Of a DNA stretch of 53,253 nt, positions 8,495 to 17,696 are shown in pieces. The notes under the pieces were generated by a model, which ran no database searches, was not told where the DNA came from, and worked only from the letters and a program-made list of their open reading frames with translations. The stretch is from NCBI GenBank assembly GCA_964414555.1, contig CAYPWW010000009.1, positions 1 to 53,253 on the forward strand, given 5' to 3'. The position numbers and the translations under genes were made by a program. Positions within the stretch are counted from its first letter, which is position 1, and each line of letters starts with the position of its first letter. Source of the stretch: Litorimonas sp964414555. Its GTDB lineage: Bacteria > Pseudomonadota > Alphaproteobacteria > Caulobacterales > Maricaulaceae.

Positions 8495-9871
8495 TTATTT
8501 CCCGATGCAAAAGCTCGAAAAAATGCGGTCAAAGACTTCATCCATGTCAGAGCGACCCGACAGTTCCTCCAGCGCCATGAGGGCGATACGGATGTCTTCG
8601 CTGGCCAGCTCCGGCGCGTCTGCGAGACTAGATTTGGCGGCAGCAACGCTGTCAAACGCACGACGCACACAATCCAGATGGCGCTGGCGGGTGAGGGCGG
8701 CATTCTCCAAACCAGCATAGTTTTCCTGTATATGCGCCTCCAGCGCCGCGACTAAGTTATCCACGCCATCGCCAGTCTTCGCATTACCTGAAAGTGCGGG
8801 GGTCTTAGAGCTGTTTTTTTCGCCTAACACATTGTTTTCAATATCTTTATTGATAAATACGAAATCGGCCTCCATGCCAACAAGGTCAGTCGTTTTCAGC
8901 TCAGGGCGTTGCACCAAGATCGTGACATGGGCAGCTTCTGCACGAGCTTGCGCGCGGCGAATCCCCTCGCTTTCCAGCGCGTCTTCTGTCGTGCGTAGGC
9001 CGGCAGTGTCCGCGAAAACTACAGGTAATCCCGCCAGGACCATATGCGCTTCCACGATATCTCGCGTCGTCCCCTCTACCGGCGATGTCATCGCCACATC
9101 CCGACCCGCGATCGTATTCAGAAGCGTCGACTTGCCGGCATTTGGTACGCCAACAATTGCAATCTGCAGGCCGTCGCGGATGGCGCGCCCACGTGATGAT
9201 TCTCGCAAGCTGTTGTTCATATCCACGCCAACACGGTCCAAATGCGGATAGGCCGCATGAGACAACGCATCCGGCACATCGGCTTCATCGGCGAAATCGA
9301 TTTCGCCTTCGATCTGCGCCAAAGCGTCTAAAAGCCCGGCTTGCCACCCTTCATATCGCGCGCGCAGGCCGCCTTCCATATTTTGCAAAGCCTGAAGCCG
9401 TTGCCCTTCTGTGCGGGCATCAATCAGATCCGCTAAACCTTCGGCCTCAGTCAGATCCATCTTGCCCTGCTCAACCGCGCGGCGCGTAAACTCACCGGGG
9501 CGGGCCTGCCGCACGCCTTGCGCGAGCAAAGCCTCTGCCGTGGCTTCTAAAATTGCGACGCTGCCGTGGATGTGAAGCTCGACACAATCTTCGCCCGTAA
9601 AACTGCGCGGGGCAGGGAACCACAGAACCAGCGGCTGATCGATGCGCACGCCTGCCTCATTATATATACTGCATAAGCTTGCGCGGCGGGGCGCGGGAAG
9701 GGCGCGCGCCGTCAAGGCTTCCAGCGTCGCGCCAGCACGTGGTCCGGACAGGCGAATGACGCTGACCCCCGCGCGACCCGGTGCCGAGGACAGGGCAAAG
9801 ATTGTCTCGGTCACGTCTGCCGCATGAGGTGCGACTTGATCTGTTGGATGGTCTGACATAGGCGCGGACAT
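8495..9871 (-). CDS. mnmE: tRNA modification GTPase MnmE
   Basis: GTPase that forms a complex with MnmG to modify U34 of tRNAs. As read, 458 residues: an N-terminal tetrahydrofolate-binding domain (ETIFALSSAPGRAGVSVIRLSG, residues 22-43), a helical domain, an inserted G domain with GVPNAGKS (241-248), EGTTRD (266-271) and DTAG (288-291), and the conserved C-terminal FCIGK (454-458, catalytic Cys455). The start may be at 9871 or five codons in at 9859 (MSDHPTDQ); if 9871 is used it abuts the start of the divergent gene at 9872 with no space between. Its frequent neighbour rho lies 37 kb away here. Confidence 0.97.
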   Translation of the reverse strand: MSAPMSDHPTDQVAPHAADVTETIFALSSAPGRAGVSVIRLSGPRAGATLEALTARALPAPRRASLCSIYNEAGVRIDQPLVLWFPAPRSFTGEDCVELHIHGSVAILEATAEALLAQGVRQARPGEFTRRAVEQGKMDLTEAEGLADLIDARTEGQRLQALQNMEGGLRARYEGWQAGLLDALAQIEGEIDFADEADVPDALSHAAYPHLDRVGVDMNNSLRESSRGRAIRDGLQIAIVGVPNAGKSTLLNTIAGRDVAMTSPVEGTTRDIVEAHMVLAGLPVVFADTAGLRTTEDALESEGIRRAQARAEAAHVTILVQRPELKTTDLVGMEADFVFINKDIENNVLGEKNSSKTPALSGNAKTGDGVDNLVAALEAHIQENYAGLENAALTRQRHLDCVRRAFDSVAAAKSSLADAPELASEDIRIALMALEELSGRSDMDEVFDRIFSSFCIGK

Positions 9872-10771
9872 ATGACGACCTATACAAAACGCAAAGCCCC
9901 AATCCCCGCAATTCTTTTGACGGGCCTGCTCAGTCTAGCAGGCTGTAAGGCCGCCGCGCCAGATATAAGCGCCACGTCGCGCCCGGCAGCCGTCACCGCA
10001 ACAGCACCGCTGCCATCGATGAAAACTGCGTTGAGCTGTCTTCCCGACGGCGCCGCAATGATGGCATCCCATCGCGGCATATCACGCGAATGGGGCATGG
10101 CAGAAAATTCACTCGCGGGATTAGAGCGCTTGATCGCGGACGGTTACCGTGTGGCAGAGATCGATCTAGCCGGAACCAAGGACGGGACACTTTTCCTCTA
10201 TCACGACGGTGTCTGGGAGGAGAAGTCCACCGGCACAGGCCCAGTCGCCGCAACGCTCACAGCTGATCTCGACACCATTCTTCTCAAGAACCGGGCTGGC
10301 GAGGTAACCTCCGAGCGCCCTCCGACCTTTGCGCAGGTTCTGGAAACGGCGAAAGACCGCCTATACCTCGAAATTGATTTCAAATCATCGGCGCGCTTTG
10401 AGCCCGTGTTGGACGCCATTCGCGCCGCCGACATGGCGGATCAGGTCGTGCTGATCGCCTATAGCCCCGGCCAAACGCGAAAGCTGGCCAGTCTCGCGCC
10501 CGACATGCTGCTCTCGACTCCATCAGAGGCCGCAATGCCAGGCCAGCTCGTCTGGTTGGGGCCAGATGCCTCAGATGAAACTGCAGCTAAGTCATTAAAA
10601 GACAATGGATCTATCGTCATTGGACGCGTCTGGGAAAGAAACCGCGCCGACGGGCTCCCTAACATGTTAAAACATGCCAAATTGATCGTGACGGATTACA
10701 TCAACCAATATGAGCCTATCATCGGCGAATATGATGCCGACACCTATGAAAACTGCCTCACCCGCGGATAG
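9872..10771 (+). CDS. Lipoprotein of the glycerophosphodiester phosphodiesterase family
   Basis: Predicted exported lipoprotein that hydrolyses glycerophosphodiesters or a related phosphodiester. The signal peptide ends in lipobox LAGC (residues 22-25). The GDPD catalytic residues are visible: His67-Arg68 (SHRG), Glu96 and Asp98 (EIDL) and His111 (YHDG). Later conserved parts include the paired acidic strand YLEIDFK. At 299 residues it is a normal single-domain enzyme. Its start touches the mnmE start on the other strand, so its promoter must lie in mnmE or the true start is further in. It overlaps the convergent glycosyltransferase by 14 bases. Substrate unknown. Confidence 0.8.
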   Translation: MTTYTKRKAPIPAILLTGLLSLAGCKAAAPDISATSRPAAVTATAPLPSMKTALSCLPDGAAMMASHRGISREWGMAENSLAGLERLIADGYRVAEIDLAGTKDGTLFLYHDGVWEEKSTGTGPVAATLTADLDTILLKNRAGEVTSERPPTFAQVLETAKDRLYLEIDFKSSARFEPVLDAIRAADMADQVVLIAYSPGQTRKLASLAPDMLLSTPSEAAMPGQLVWLGPDASDETAAKSLKDNGSIVIGRVWERNRADGLPNMLKHAKLIVTDYINQYEPIIGEYDADTYENCLTRG

Positions 10772-11798
10772 AGCCAATAGTGTCCGTCATAATATAAGCA
10801 GAGTCTATGTGATACGTCCGTAGAGGTTGATGACGAAGCGCTCGCATGTTGAAGCTTAAAAATTTTACAAATTTAATTACGTTTAAGCGCGAGGTGTCCC
10901 GTCTGGCCTGTGCGTCAGACTGCCTTTTGAGTCCCTCTTTAAAGATAGACCACCGCTTCTGTCGCGCTGGGTCGTCGACAGGTAATCTAAGTTTGAACCA
11001 AAATTGACTGCTGATGAAAAGAGTCATCATAATTGGATACAAGAAGCCTGGCACATTTTTTCTAATCAAACGGGGCATGTTCAAAAGCGTTTGGTGAATG
11101 GCGTAGTCAGGACTTGGTTTTTCGCTGGCATCCCCCATGTGCAAAACGAGTGCATCACGCAGTTGAACACATGGCGACCCCTGCGCGCGCAGGCGGAGGC
11201 CAAGGTCAATATCTTCAAGATAGCAGAAAAACGTCTCGTCAAAGCCTCCGACAGCTTCAAAGGCCTCCCGCCTATAAATCGCAGCCGCCGCGCAAGGCGT
11301 TAGAACGTCTCGGTCACCTTGGGGTAATCGGGAAACCGGCAACTGATAGCCCCCGCGCCAACAATATCCAAATATCGACAAGACATCGCCAAAACCATCG
11401 CAAAGATCTGGGTCAGACTGTCTGAGCTGCGTTGATCCGAATAAATCGCAATCATAGCGCTCGGCGCCGTGATGAACCGCCTGAAGCCAATCGGGTAATG
11501 GCTGAGCATCTGGGTTCAGAGTAACAAGCCAGGTCGATTCTGCATCAAATGCACCAAAATTGCAGCCGCCAGCAAATCCCCGATTTCGGTCTGAAGTTAA
11601 AATTCGAAACCGTGCGTCTGGTAAGTAAAGCTCGGCCGTGCAGTCATACGGGCAAGCATTGTCAACGATGACAACCTCAAATGCCTCATAAGTTTGTTTT
11701 GCAACGGCTTTCAGCGTTTCCTGCAATTCGGGGCCATTTTTATAAGCAACGATAATAATTCTAAAGACGGGTTTCATGTCCTTTGGGTCTGGCCCCAT
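10758..11798 (-). CDS. Family 2 glycosyltransferase (rhamnosyltransferase-like)
   Basis: GT-A fold transferase that adds a sugar from a nucleotide donor to a lipid-linked glycan at the cytoplasmic membrane. I choose the ATG at 11798 because GAGGAGAGG lies just upstream; the longer frame begins in unlikely sequence. 346 residues: FRIIIVAYKNG near residue 12, VVIVDNACPYD at 42-52, RNRGFAGGCNFG at 71-82, the metal-binding LNPDAQP at 94-100 and the acceptor-side GGFDETFFCYLEDIDLGLRL. The RGFAGGCN/NPDA pattern is that of WbbL-like rhamnosyltransferases, and the neighbouring rmlABC genes fit, but donor specificity is inferred. Confidence 0.85.
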   Translation of the reverse strand: MGPDPKDMKPVFRIIIVAYKNGPELQETLKAVAKQTYEAFEVVIVDNACPYDCTAELYLPDARFRILTSDRNRGFAGGCNFGAFDAESTWLVTLNPDAQPLPDWLQAVHHGAERYDCDLFGSTQLRQSDPDLCDGFGDVLSIFGYCWRGGYQLPVSRLPQGDRDVLTPCAAAAIYRREAFEAVGGFDETFFCYLEDIDLGLRLRAQGSPCVQLRDALVLHMGDASEKPSPDYAIHQTLLNMPRLIRKNVPGFLYPIMMTLFISSQFWFKLRLPVDDPARQKRWSIFKEGLKRQSDAQARRDTSRLNVIKFVKFLSFNMRALRHQPLRTYHIDSAYIMTDTIGSIRG

Positions 11799-11875
11799 CC
11801 TCTCCTCGCAACCGTTCAACATTATCACAATCATGTTCGCATTCAAACCTAGTCATCCTGCTTGTTGCAGTGAGA

Positions 11876-11903
11876 TTGACAAGTCTGTATGTTTTCCTAG
11901 TCT
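11876..11903 (+). promoter_or_regulatory. Possible promoter for rmlA
   Basis: TTGACA (11876-11881) with a weak -10 TAGTCT 16 bases later (11898-11903, three of six consensus bases) in the 176-base divergent gap before rmlA. The -35 is perfect, the -10 is poor. Confidence 0.3.
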
Positions 11904-11974
11904 GAGTGATACGGTTTTTCTTGATCTAGGCGAAGATGAACTCCCGCATTTCCGGGTATACAAAGGCGAAGATC

Positions 11975-12847
11975 ATGAAAGGCATCATATTAGCTGGAGG
12001 GTCTGGCTCTCGTCTCCACCCTGTCACTATCGCCGTCTCGAAACAACTTCTGCCTGTTGGTGATAAGCCAATGATTTATTACCCCCTAAGCATCCTGATG
12101 CTGGCAGGTATCAAGGACATCCTTATCATCACAACACCACAAGACCAGGCCGCATTCCAGCGCCTGCTAGGAAATGGTTCTCGCTTTGGCATATCCCTAA
12201 CCTATGCCGTGCAAGATCATCCCAATGGCCTAGCCGAGGCCTTTATCATCGGCGCTGATTTCATCAGCGACGATCCTGTGGCGCTCGTACTAGGCGACAA
12301 CATCTTCCACGGACAAGGGCTTGTGGGAATGCTAGAAGACAGCATTCAAATAATCGAAAGTGAGGGCGGCGCCGTTATCTTCGGCTATAGAGTGAAAGAC
12401 CCTGAGCGGTTCGGGGTGGTTGAATTCGATGAAGATCTCAACGTTCTGTCTATCGAAGAAAAGCCAAGTCATCCGAAAAGCGATTACGCCGCTACAGGGT
12501 TATATTTTTACGACAATTCAGTCGTTGATATTGCGGCAGGCGTTGTTCCTTCTGCTCGCAATGAGCTGGAAATTACAGCGGTCAATCAAGCCTATTTAAC
12601 GCAAGAGTCCTTGCGAGTGAAATTAATGGGACGGGGGTTTACATGGCTTGATTCTGGTACGCATGAGAGCCTGCTCGACGCATCACAATTCATATCAACC
12701 ATTGAGGCGCGACAAGCCCCTAAAGTAGCCTGTCTTGAAGAAATTGCACTTTACAAGGGCTTTTTAACCAAGGCTGAACTGTCTGACAGAATCGGGAATG
12801 GTGGCAAAAGCAGCTATGATCTATATGTCAAAAAATTAGTTGAGTAG
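11975..12847 (+). CDS. rmlA: Glucose-1-phosphate thymidylyltransferase RmlA
   Basis: Makes dTDP-glucose from glucose-1-phosphate and dTTP, the first step of dTDP-deoxysugar synthesis. The start is the ATG at 11975 (MKGIILAGGSGSRLHP), which gives the family length of 290 residues; the 13 codons upstream in frame are not conserved. Motifs: nucleotide-binding LAGGSGSRLHP with KQLLPVGDKPMIYYPL, LVLGDNIFHG, and VEFDEDLNVLSIEEKP. It is the first gene of rmlA-rmlB-rmlC on the plus strand, divergent from the glycosyltransferase at 10758-11798. Confidence 0.96.
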   Translation: MKGIILAGGSGSRLHPVTIAVSKQLLPVGDKPMIYYPLSILMLAGIKDILIITTPQDQAAFQRLLGNGSRFGISLTYAVQDHPNGLAEAFIIGADFISDDPVALVLGDNIFHGQGLVGMLEDSIQIIESEGGAVIFGYRVKDPERFGVVEFDEDLNVLSIEEKPSHPKSDYAATGLYFYDNSVVDIAAGVVPSARNELEITAVNQAYLTQESLRVKLMGRGFTWLDSGTHESLLDASQFISTIEARQAPKVACLEEIALYKGFLTKAELSDRIGNGGKSSYDLYVKKLVE

Positions 12848-12891
12848 GCGGACGCGTCCAACACCCCAGCTTTTCTCTCGCGAGGTATAAG

Positions 12892-13911
12892 ATGAATATC
12901 CTCATTACCGGCGGTTGCGGCTTCATAGGCTCCGCGCTTGTGCGATTCCTCATTCGCACCACGGATCACGTGATCCATAATATCGATGCGATGACATATG
13001 CCGCCAACCCAGCGGCGCTGGAAAAAGCTGAGGACTCCGCGCGCTATCATTTTCACCATGCGAATATTTGCGATGCGGTATCCGTCGGTAAAGTCTTTGC
13101 TGCTGCGCAACCCGATCTCGTTATTCACTTGGCAGCGGAGAGCCATGTGGATCGCTCCATCACTGGGCCTCTGCTGTTTCTCGAGACAAATATTGTGGGC
13201 TCGGCGAATTTATTAGAGGCCAGTCGCAAATATTTGGTCGGTTTGGGCGAAGCCCGTCGCGCCGCCTTTCGTTTCCACCATGTCTCAACGGACGAAGTTT
13301 ACGGCGATCTCGAAGGCGAAGATTTGTTTTTGGAAACAACTCCCTATGCGCCATCCTCCCCTTATTCAGCCTCCAAAGCCGCGTCGGATCATTTGGTCCG
13401 CGCCTGGCACAGGACCTATGGCCTACCAGTCGTGCTAACGAATTGCTCAAATAATTATGGCCCATATCAATTTCCGGAAAAGCTGATTCCTGTCATTATT
13501 AAAAAAGCGCTCACAGGGGCGCCTATCCCGATTTACGGCGATGGACAGCAAATCCGAGATTGGCTTTTTGTTGAAGACCATGTGCGCGGGATTTGGGAGG
13601 TCGCCCAGCACGCGAGAATCGGCGAAACCTATAATATTGGTGGCTTTAACGAAAAGGCCAACCTCGACGTAGCTCATATTATTTGCGATATTCTGGACAA
13701 ACTGCAACCAAACCCACGCGGCGGAAAATACGCGCAATATATAACCTTCGTCACCGATCGGCCTGGACACGACACGCGCTATGCGATCGATGCGACGAAA
13801 CTGGAGCGTGAGCTGGGTTGGCGGCCAGAGGAAACCTTCGAAAGCGGTATCGCAAAAACCGTCCGATGGTATTTAGATCACCCGGAAGTGTTCGCAGAGC
13901 GGCAAGACTAG
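12892..13911 (+). CDS. rmlB: dTDP-glucose 4,6-dehydratase RmlB
   Basis: NAD-dependent short-chain dehydrogenase that converts dTDP-glucose to dTDP-4-keto-6-deoxyglucose. 339 residues with Rossmann motif GGCGFIGS (7-14), catalytic STDEVYG (Thr133, Asp134, Glu135) and YSASK (Tyr158, Lys162), plus substrate-binding NCSNNYGPYQFPEKLIP. GAGGTATAAG just before the ATG supplies the ribosome-binding site. It lies 44 bases after rmlA. Confidence 0.97.
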   Translation: MNILITGGCGFIGSALVRFLIRTTDHVIHNIDAMTYAANPAALEKAEDSARYHFHHANICDAVSVGKVFAAAQPDLVIHLAAESHVDRSITGPLLFLETNIVGSANLLEASRKYLVGLGEARRAAFRFHHVSTDEVYGDLEGEDLFLETTPYAPSSPYSASKAASDHLVRAWHRTYGLPVVLTNCSNNYGPYQFPEKLIPVIIKKALTGAPIPIYGDGQQIRDWLFVEDHVRGIWEVAQHARIGETYNIGGFNEKANLDVAHIICDILDKLQPNPRGGKYAQYITFVTDRPGHDTRYAIDATKLERELGWRPEETFESGIAKTVRWYLDHPEVFAERQD

Positions 13912-13995
13912 CGAGGGTACGCTTGAATCCTGCTCTGCCCTACCGTAACGCCAGACCCGCCAAAAGATGAACCGCCGACCCTCTAAGAGACCGAT

Positions 13996-14553
13996 ATGGA
14001 TGTGCAGACATTTGAAATAGAGGGCCCATGTCTTCTGACACCTGCGCGCTATGAAGATAGCCGCGGTTATTTCTCCGAGACATTTAATTCGCAAAGATTT
14101 GAAACGATGACCGGCGTTTCTACAAATTTTTTTCAGGATAATGAGTCGCGCTCATTACTGGCGGGAACCGTGCGTGGACTACACTATCAATCGCCACCAC
14201 ATGCGCAGGGCAAACTTGTGCGTTGCGTGGCCGGGGCCATTCTTGATGTCGCCGTGGATGTGCGGCGGGGGTCAGACACCTATGGTCAACATATTCGCGT
14301 TGAGCTGTCGGCTGCAAATGGAGCACAGCTCTGGATTCCAGTCGGCTTCCTACATGGGTTCTCCACGCGCCTGGATAATACAGTCGTGCAATATAAAGTC
14401 ACAGATCACTATGCCGCGGCATGCGAGGGAAGCATCAGATTTGATGACCCAGGCCTGGGTATTGATTGGGGCCTAACCGGAGACACGATCCTATCTGAGA
14501 AAGACAAAAGCGCGCCTGCCTTTTCAGACTGGGCCTCCCCCTTTACGATCTAA
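13996..14553 (+). CDS. rmlC: dTDP-4-dehydrorhamnose 3,5-epimerase RmlC
   Basis: Cupin enzyme that epimerises C3 and C5 of dTDP-4-keto-6-deoxyglucose. 185 residues, the family length. The catalytic His is His63 in VRGLHYQ and the tyrosine Tyr133 in VVQYKVTD; DSRGYFSETF and KLVRCVAGAILDVAVD are family signatures. It ends the rmlABC run; the next gene is convergent and is not RmlD, so the reductase needed for L-rhamnose is not in this window. Confidence 0.95.
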   Translation: MDVQTFEIEGPCLLTPARYEDSRGYFSETFNSQRFETMTGVSTNFFQDNESRSLLAGTVRGLHYQSPPHAQGKLVRCVAGAILDVAVDVRRGSDTYGQHIRVELSAANGAQLWIPVGFLHGFSTRLDNTVVQYKVTDHYAAACEGSIRFDDPGLGIDWGLTGDTILSEKDKSAPAFSDWASPFTI

Positions 14554-14577
14554 CGAAGGTAGCCAGACTTGAATAAA

Positions 14578-15537
14578 TCAGATCGATTTCGGCAGAGATT
14601 GCGCGTCAAGAACCCGAAGAACACGTAAAGCTTCCTCGGCATCCGTAAACGGCGTGGTCTGGTTTTTGATTGCATCTAGAAAATGCTGACATTCAGACTT
14701 TAGTGGCTCACCCTCTGGGACGGAAATAAATTCGACATCGGCTTTTTGCGGGACAGGAACGGTGCCGGACGTATCGATAACGTGACGGTAAAGTGCCAGC
14801 TTCTCGGCCCACGGTTTCACATCATCAAAGACGGCCATACCGGTTTCACCAACAACGACCAAGCGCTGCTCTTTGAACGGGTGCAACCAAGAGGCAAAAA
14901 CATGTGCTCGGCCGCCAGACGCAAAGGCCATGTCGAGTCGCGCTTCATCCGCGATACCAGGCGTGATGAAATCCTGGCCCGAGAGGCGAACCTCTGTCGG
15001 AGCCTCATCAAAAAGCGCTAGAAGCATGGAAACATCATGCGGCGCAAGTGACCAGAAGGCGTCCTCTTCAATGCGAAACTTTCCGGTCGAAAGACGATTG
15101 GAATAAGCATACCGCAACTTACCAAGCCCGCCCGCGCGAACCATGTCTCGCAAGTGTGCAAAAACGGGATGATATTGCAGCAAGTGCCCAACCATCAGAA
15201 TCTTGCCGGCTTCATTTGCGGCATCGCGCATCGTTTCGCCGTCCTCCACAGACAGAGCCAACGGCTTTTCAACATAGACATGCTTGCCGGCGGCAAAGGC
15301 TTTCAAGGCTAGGGGCGCGTGGAGTTCTGCGGGGGCTGCGATCACAACCCCTTCAACGTCAGATGCCAGAGCCTCATCCGCCGTCATTGCGGCAACCCCA
15401 TGCATGTCTGCGTGGGTGCGCGCTGTTTCGGGATTGGGATCAACAACAGCGGCCAAAGCACCGAGTTGTGCAAAATTGCGCGCGAGGTTTTTCCCCCAAT
15501 GACCACAGCCAAAGACGGCAACTTGGGATATAGACAT
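14578..15537 (-). CDS. wbpB: Gfo/Idh/MocA oxidoreductase, WbpB-like 3-dehydrogenase
   Basis: NAD-dependent sugar dehydrogenase. The start is the ATG at 15537 (MSISQVAVFGCGHWG) with AGAAGG eight bases upstream; the track-length extension upstream is not conserved. 319 residues with GCGHWG (10-15) for NAD, the family EKP motif at 90-92 (YVEKPLAL), HLLQYHPVF and the catalytic-His region APHDVSML. WbpB/WlbA oxidises C3 of UDP-N-acetylglucosaminuronic acid, supplying the 3-keto sugar for WbpE. Homologs of WbpA, WbpD, WbpE and WbpI are all in this window, which supports the assignment, although this gene stands more than 20 kb from the wbpEAD operon. Confidence 0.75.
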   Translation of the reverse strand: MSISQVAVFGCGHWGKNLARNFAQLGALAAVVDPNPETARTHADMHGVAAMTADEALASDVEGVVIAAPAELHAPLALKAFAAGKHVYVEKPLALSVEDGETMRDAANEAGKILMVGHLLQYHPVFAHLRDMVRAGGLGKLRYAYSNRLSTGKFRIEEDAFWSLAPHDVSMLLALFDEAPTEVRLSGQDFITPGIADEARLDMAFASGGRAHVFASWLHPFKEQRLVVVGETGMAVFDDVKPWAEKLALYRHVIDTSGTVPVPQKADVEFISVPEGEPLKSECQHFLDAIKNQTTPFTDAEEALRVLRVLDAQSLPKSI

Positions 15538-15850
15538 AATTTGAACCTTCTGAAGACATGAGGTGTCTGAAAGCGATCCATATGTCAGCGCCCTCTCTTC
15601 TTCAAGCGTCACAACACTGCCAGACCAAACCTGCAAAAAGCGAAAGGCCTAAACTGTAAGCGCTTCGATCGTTCAAGGCCGCGATGACTCTCTCGATGGG
15701 GGAATTATCGGTACAGCCTACAAACAAGGCGTATGCCAGGCTTTGCATAATTTCATTCGTTCTTTATAAGACCCATTAATACAGTTTTGCCCCACCCCTG
15801 CGCATATCGTGACGAAACGATCCAGCGCCCTCATTGACCGGACCCGTCCT
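15538..15850. other. Divergent intergenic region
   Basis: Gap of about 310 bases between the wbpB-like gene (leftward) and a glycosyltransferase (rightward). It holds the wbpB Shine-Dalgarno and a putative rightward promoter (15743-15770). An alternative GTG start for the glycosyltransferase lies at 15809. No small gene, repeat or RNA was recognised. Confidence 0.6.
15743..15770 (+). promoter_or_regulatory. Putative sigma-70-type promoter
   Basis: TTGCAT (15743-15748), 16-base spacer, TATAAG (15765-15770). It points towards the glycosyltransferase gene that starts about 80 bases downstream. Confidence 0.4.
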
Positions 15851-17692
15851 ATGAGAAATCTACCGACAAACGGATCCGCCGTACTGGCTGGGACGCAAGC
15901 TTCGCATGAACGCCCGATGCCCGGCAAAGACAAGACCGTCGCAATGCTAATCGTTTCGCCCGGGAATGATATCCGCGCCAAAAAAGAAGCCGATGTCTTG
16001 CTGGACGCGGGATATGATGTAAAATTTATCGGTCGCAATCCAGACATACGGACACCGACACGAATTGATGATGACCGCCACACAGTGCTGCAAATGCCAA
16101 CCGTCAGCAATGCGGCGTCCCTACGCGCACTCCTCCACCGCAATCGACAGTATTACACATTTCGGGAGCGCGTAATCGGCCAAAGCTATGCCGCTCTGAT
16201 GGACTTCACAGGGTTCAAACTCGGCTGGTCACCGACGGGGCTGGGCAATATGATCGATGGCCGCGATTTCTTGTTCCACCGTCGCGTGAAATCCTACTTC
16301 CAACGCAAAGCCGACGCTTTGCGCGAGTTCTCCGCCAAACGGCGGTCAGTGCTTTCGCTGTTGCTCGCGGCACTGGTTACCATGATCGGCACATTGGGCA
16401 GCCGCCCCTATTTGATCTTATTACTGCCATTGATCCTGCCGATTTTCGTTTGGTCCCTGATCGGACTTCCCTTTCATGCGCTTTATAAGCGCATGACGCC
16501 CGCACTGGACCGGTCTTGGTCGCGCCTGACCCGCACGGATAACCCGTTTTCTGCACCCGGCGCTATGTTGATCGCCATTGCAGGCCCAATCGTTGGATTG
16601 GTGTCGTTCCTCTTCATCCGCAACCCCAAGGCCCTCTTGGAATTTATCGGAAAAGTCGTGACATGGCCGTTTCGCAAAGCCCGCGCGCGCGTTCTACAAG
16701 CGGTCGCGCCACGCATGCGGCTCTATCACCAGATGCTATCGTATTTCATCTATCACCTGGAGGTGAAACCCGCGGTGATCGAAATGCGGCCTGACATCGT
16801 TCATGCCCATGATCTGTATATGCTCCAAGCCGCCTCTCGAGCCGGCAAAGAAATCGGTGCCGCCGTGATCTATGATGCGCACGAGTTGGAAACCGATCGG
16901 CACAAAGACCAACTCGCACCGCTTCAGAGCCACATCAAAGATCAAGAGATTCGGTTTGGGTCCAAGGTTAACGGTGTGATTACGGTCAGCGACTCGATCG
17001 CGGACATTTTGCGCGATAATCTCAATCGTCCTGATGTGACCCTCGTCTACAACTCACCCATGGTCCGTGACGTTGAAGCCGAAAGCGACTTGCGCTCAGA
17101 TATCGGCCTGTCAGATAAAGATCATCTGGTGGTGTTTATTGGCAAGCTTTACAACATCCACAACCACGATCACCGGATCAACAATCTCATCGAAGCGATG
17201 GCCTATGTGCCGGAGGCGCATTTAGCGATCTTGGGTAAGACCTCGCCGAATGCCAAGGCGGAGATTGCCGTATGGGCGGCGCGCTACTTCGTGTCCGACC
17301 GGGTCCATGTCATGGAGCCAGTTCCTTATGAGTCTCTTCTTTCATATGTGCGCACGGCCGATATCGGCGTGAATCCGATGGAAAACAAATGCCTGAACAC
17401 AGAATACTCGATGCCAAATAAAATCTTCGAAATGACACTGGCAGGTCTACCCGTGGCACAATCGAACCTGTCCGAAAGCGTACGGTTTCTAGAGCGTTTG
17501 AACATGGGCGTACCGATGGATGCAACGAATCCTCGGGATATGGCGCGGGCCATCATGACCGCACTCAGCGACCGAAAGGCTATGACTCCTGCCCCTCAAA
17601 TGCTTGCGGAGTTACGCCAAGATTACGGATGGCAAGCCCAGGGCGACAAATTGCTGAAACTATATGCGCGCACGACGAATACGGCAGCATAA
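15851..17692 (+). CDS. Family 4-type glycosyltransferase with internal membrane segments
   Basis: GT-B transferase. The start is uncertain: GTG 15809, ATG 15851 or ATG 15917; none has a strong ribosome-binding site, and 15851 (613 residues) is a compromise. The N-terminal Rossmann lobe begins VAMLIVSPGNDIRAKKEADVL and continues after an insert at RPDIVHAHDLYML and VIYDAHELE; the C-terminal lobe has VVFIGKLYNIHN, a donor-binding region and NKIFEMTLAGLPV. Between the two halves of the first lobe lie about 170 residues with two strongly hydrophobic stretches (LSLLLAALVTMIGTLG through PLILPIFVWSLIG, and APGAMLIAIAGPIVGLVSFLF), likely several membrane helices. The donor is unknown. It converges on the ABC-like gene with a four-base gap. 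Confidence 0.82.
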   Translation: MRNLPTNGSAVLAGTQASHERPMPGKDKTVAMLIVSPGNDIRAKKEADVLLDAGYDVKFIGRNPDIRTPTRIDDDRHTVLQMPTVSNAASLRALLHRNRQYYTFRERVIGQSYAALMDFTGFKLGWSPTGLGNMIDGRDFLFHRRVKSYFQRKADALREFSAKRRSVLSLLLAALVTMIGTLGSRPYLILLLPLILPIFVWSLIGLPFHALYKRMTPALDRSWSRLTRTDNPFSAPGAMLIAIAGPIVGLVSFLFIRNPKALLEFIGKVVTWPFRKARARVLQAVAPRMRLYHQMLSYFIYHLEVKPAVIEMRPDIVHAHDLYMLQAASRAGKEIGAAVIYDAHELETDRHKDQLAPLQSHIKDQEIRFGSKVNGVITVSDSIADILRDNLNRPDVTLVYNSPMVRDVEAESDLRSDIGLSDKDHLVVFIGKLYNIHNHDHRINNLIEAMAYVPEAHLAILGKTSPNAKAEIAVWAARYFVSDRVHVMEPVPYESLLSYVRTADIGVNPMENKCLNTEYSMPNKIFEMTLAGLPVAQSNLSESVRFLERLNMGVPMDATNPRDMARAIMTALSDRKAMTPAPQMLAELRQDYGWQAQGDKLLKLYARTTNTAA

Positions 17693-17696
17693 CGAC

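Noticed and set aside
11776..12063. 95-residue open frame overlapping the start of rmlA
   Set aside because: It overlaps rmlA in another frame and the divergent promoter gap; no conserved features.
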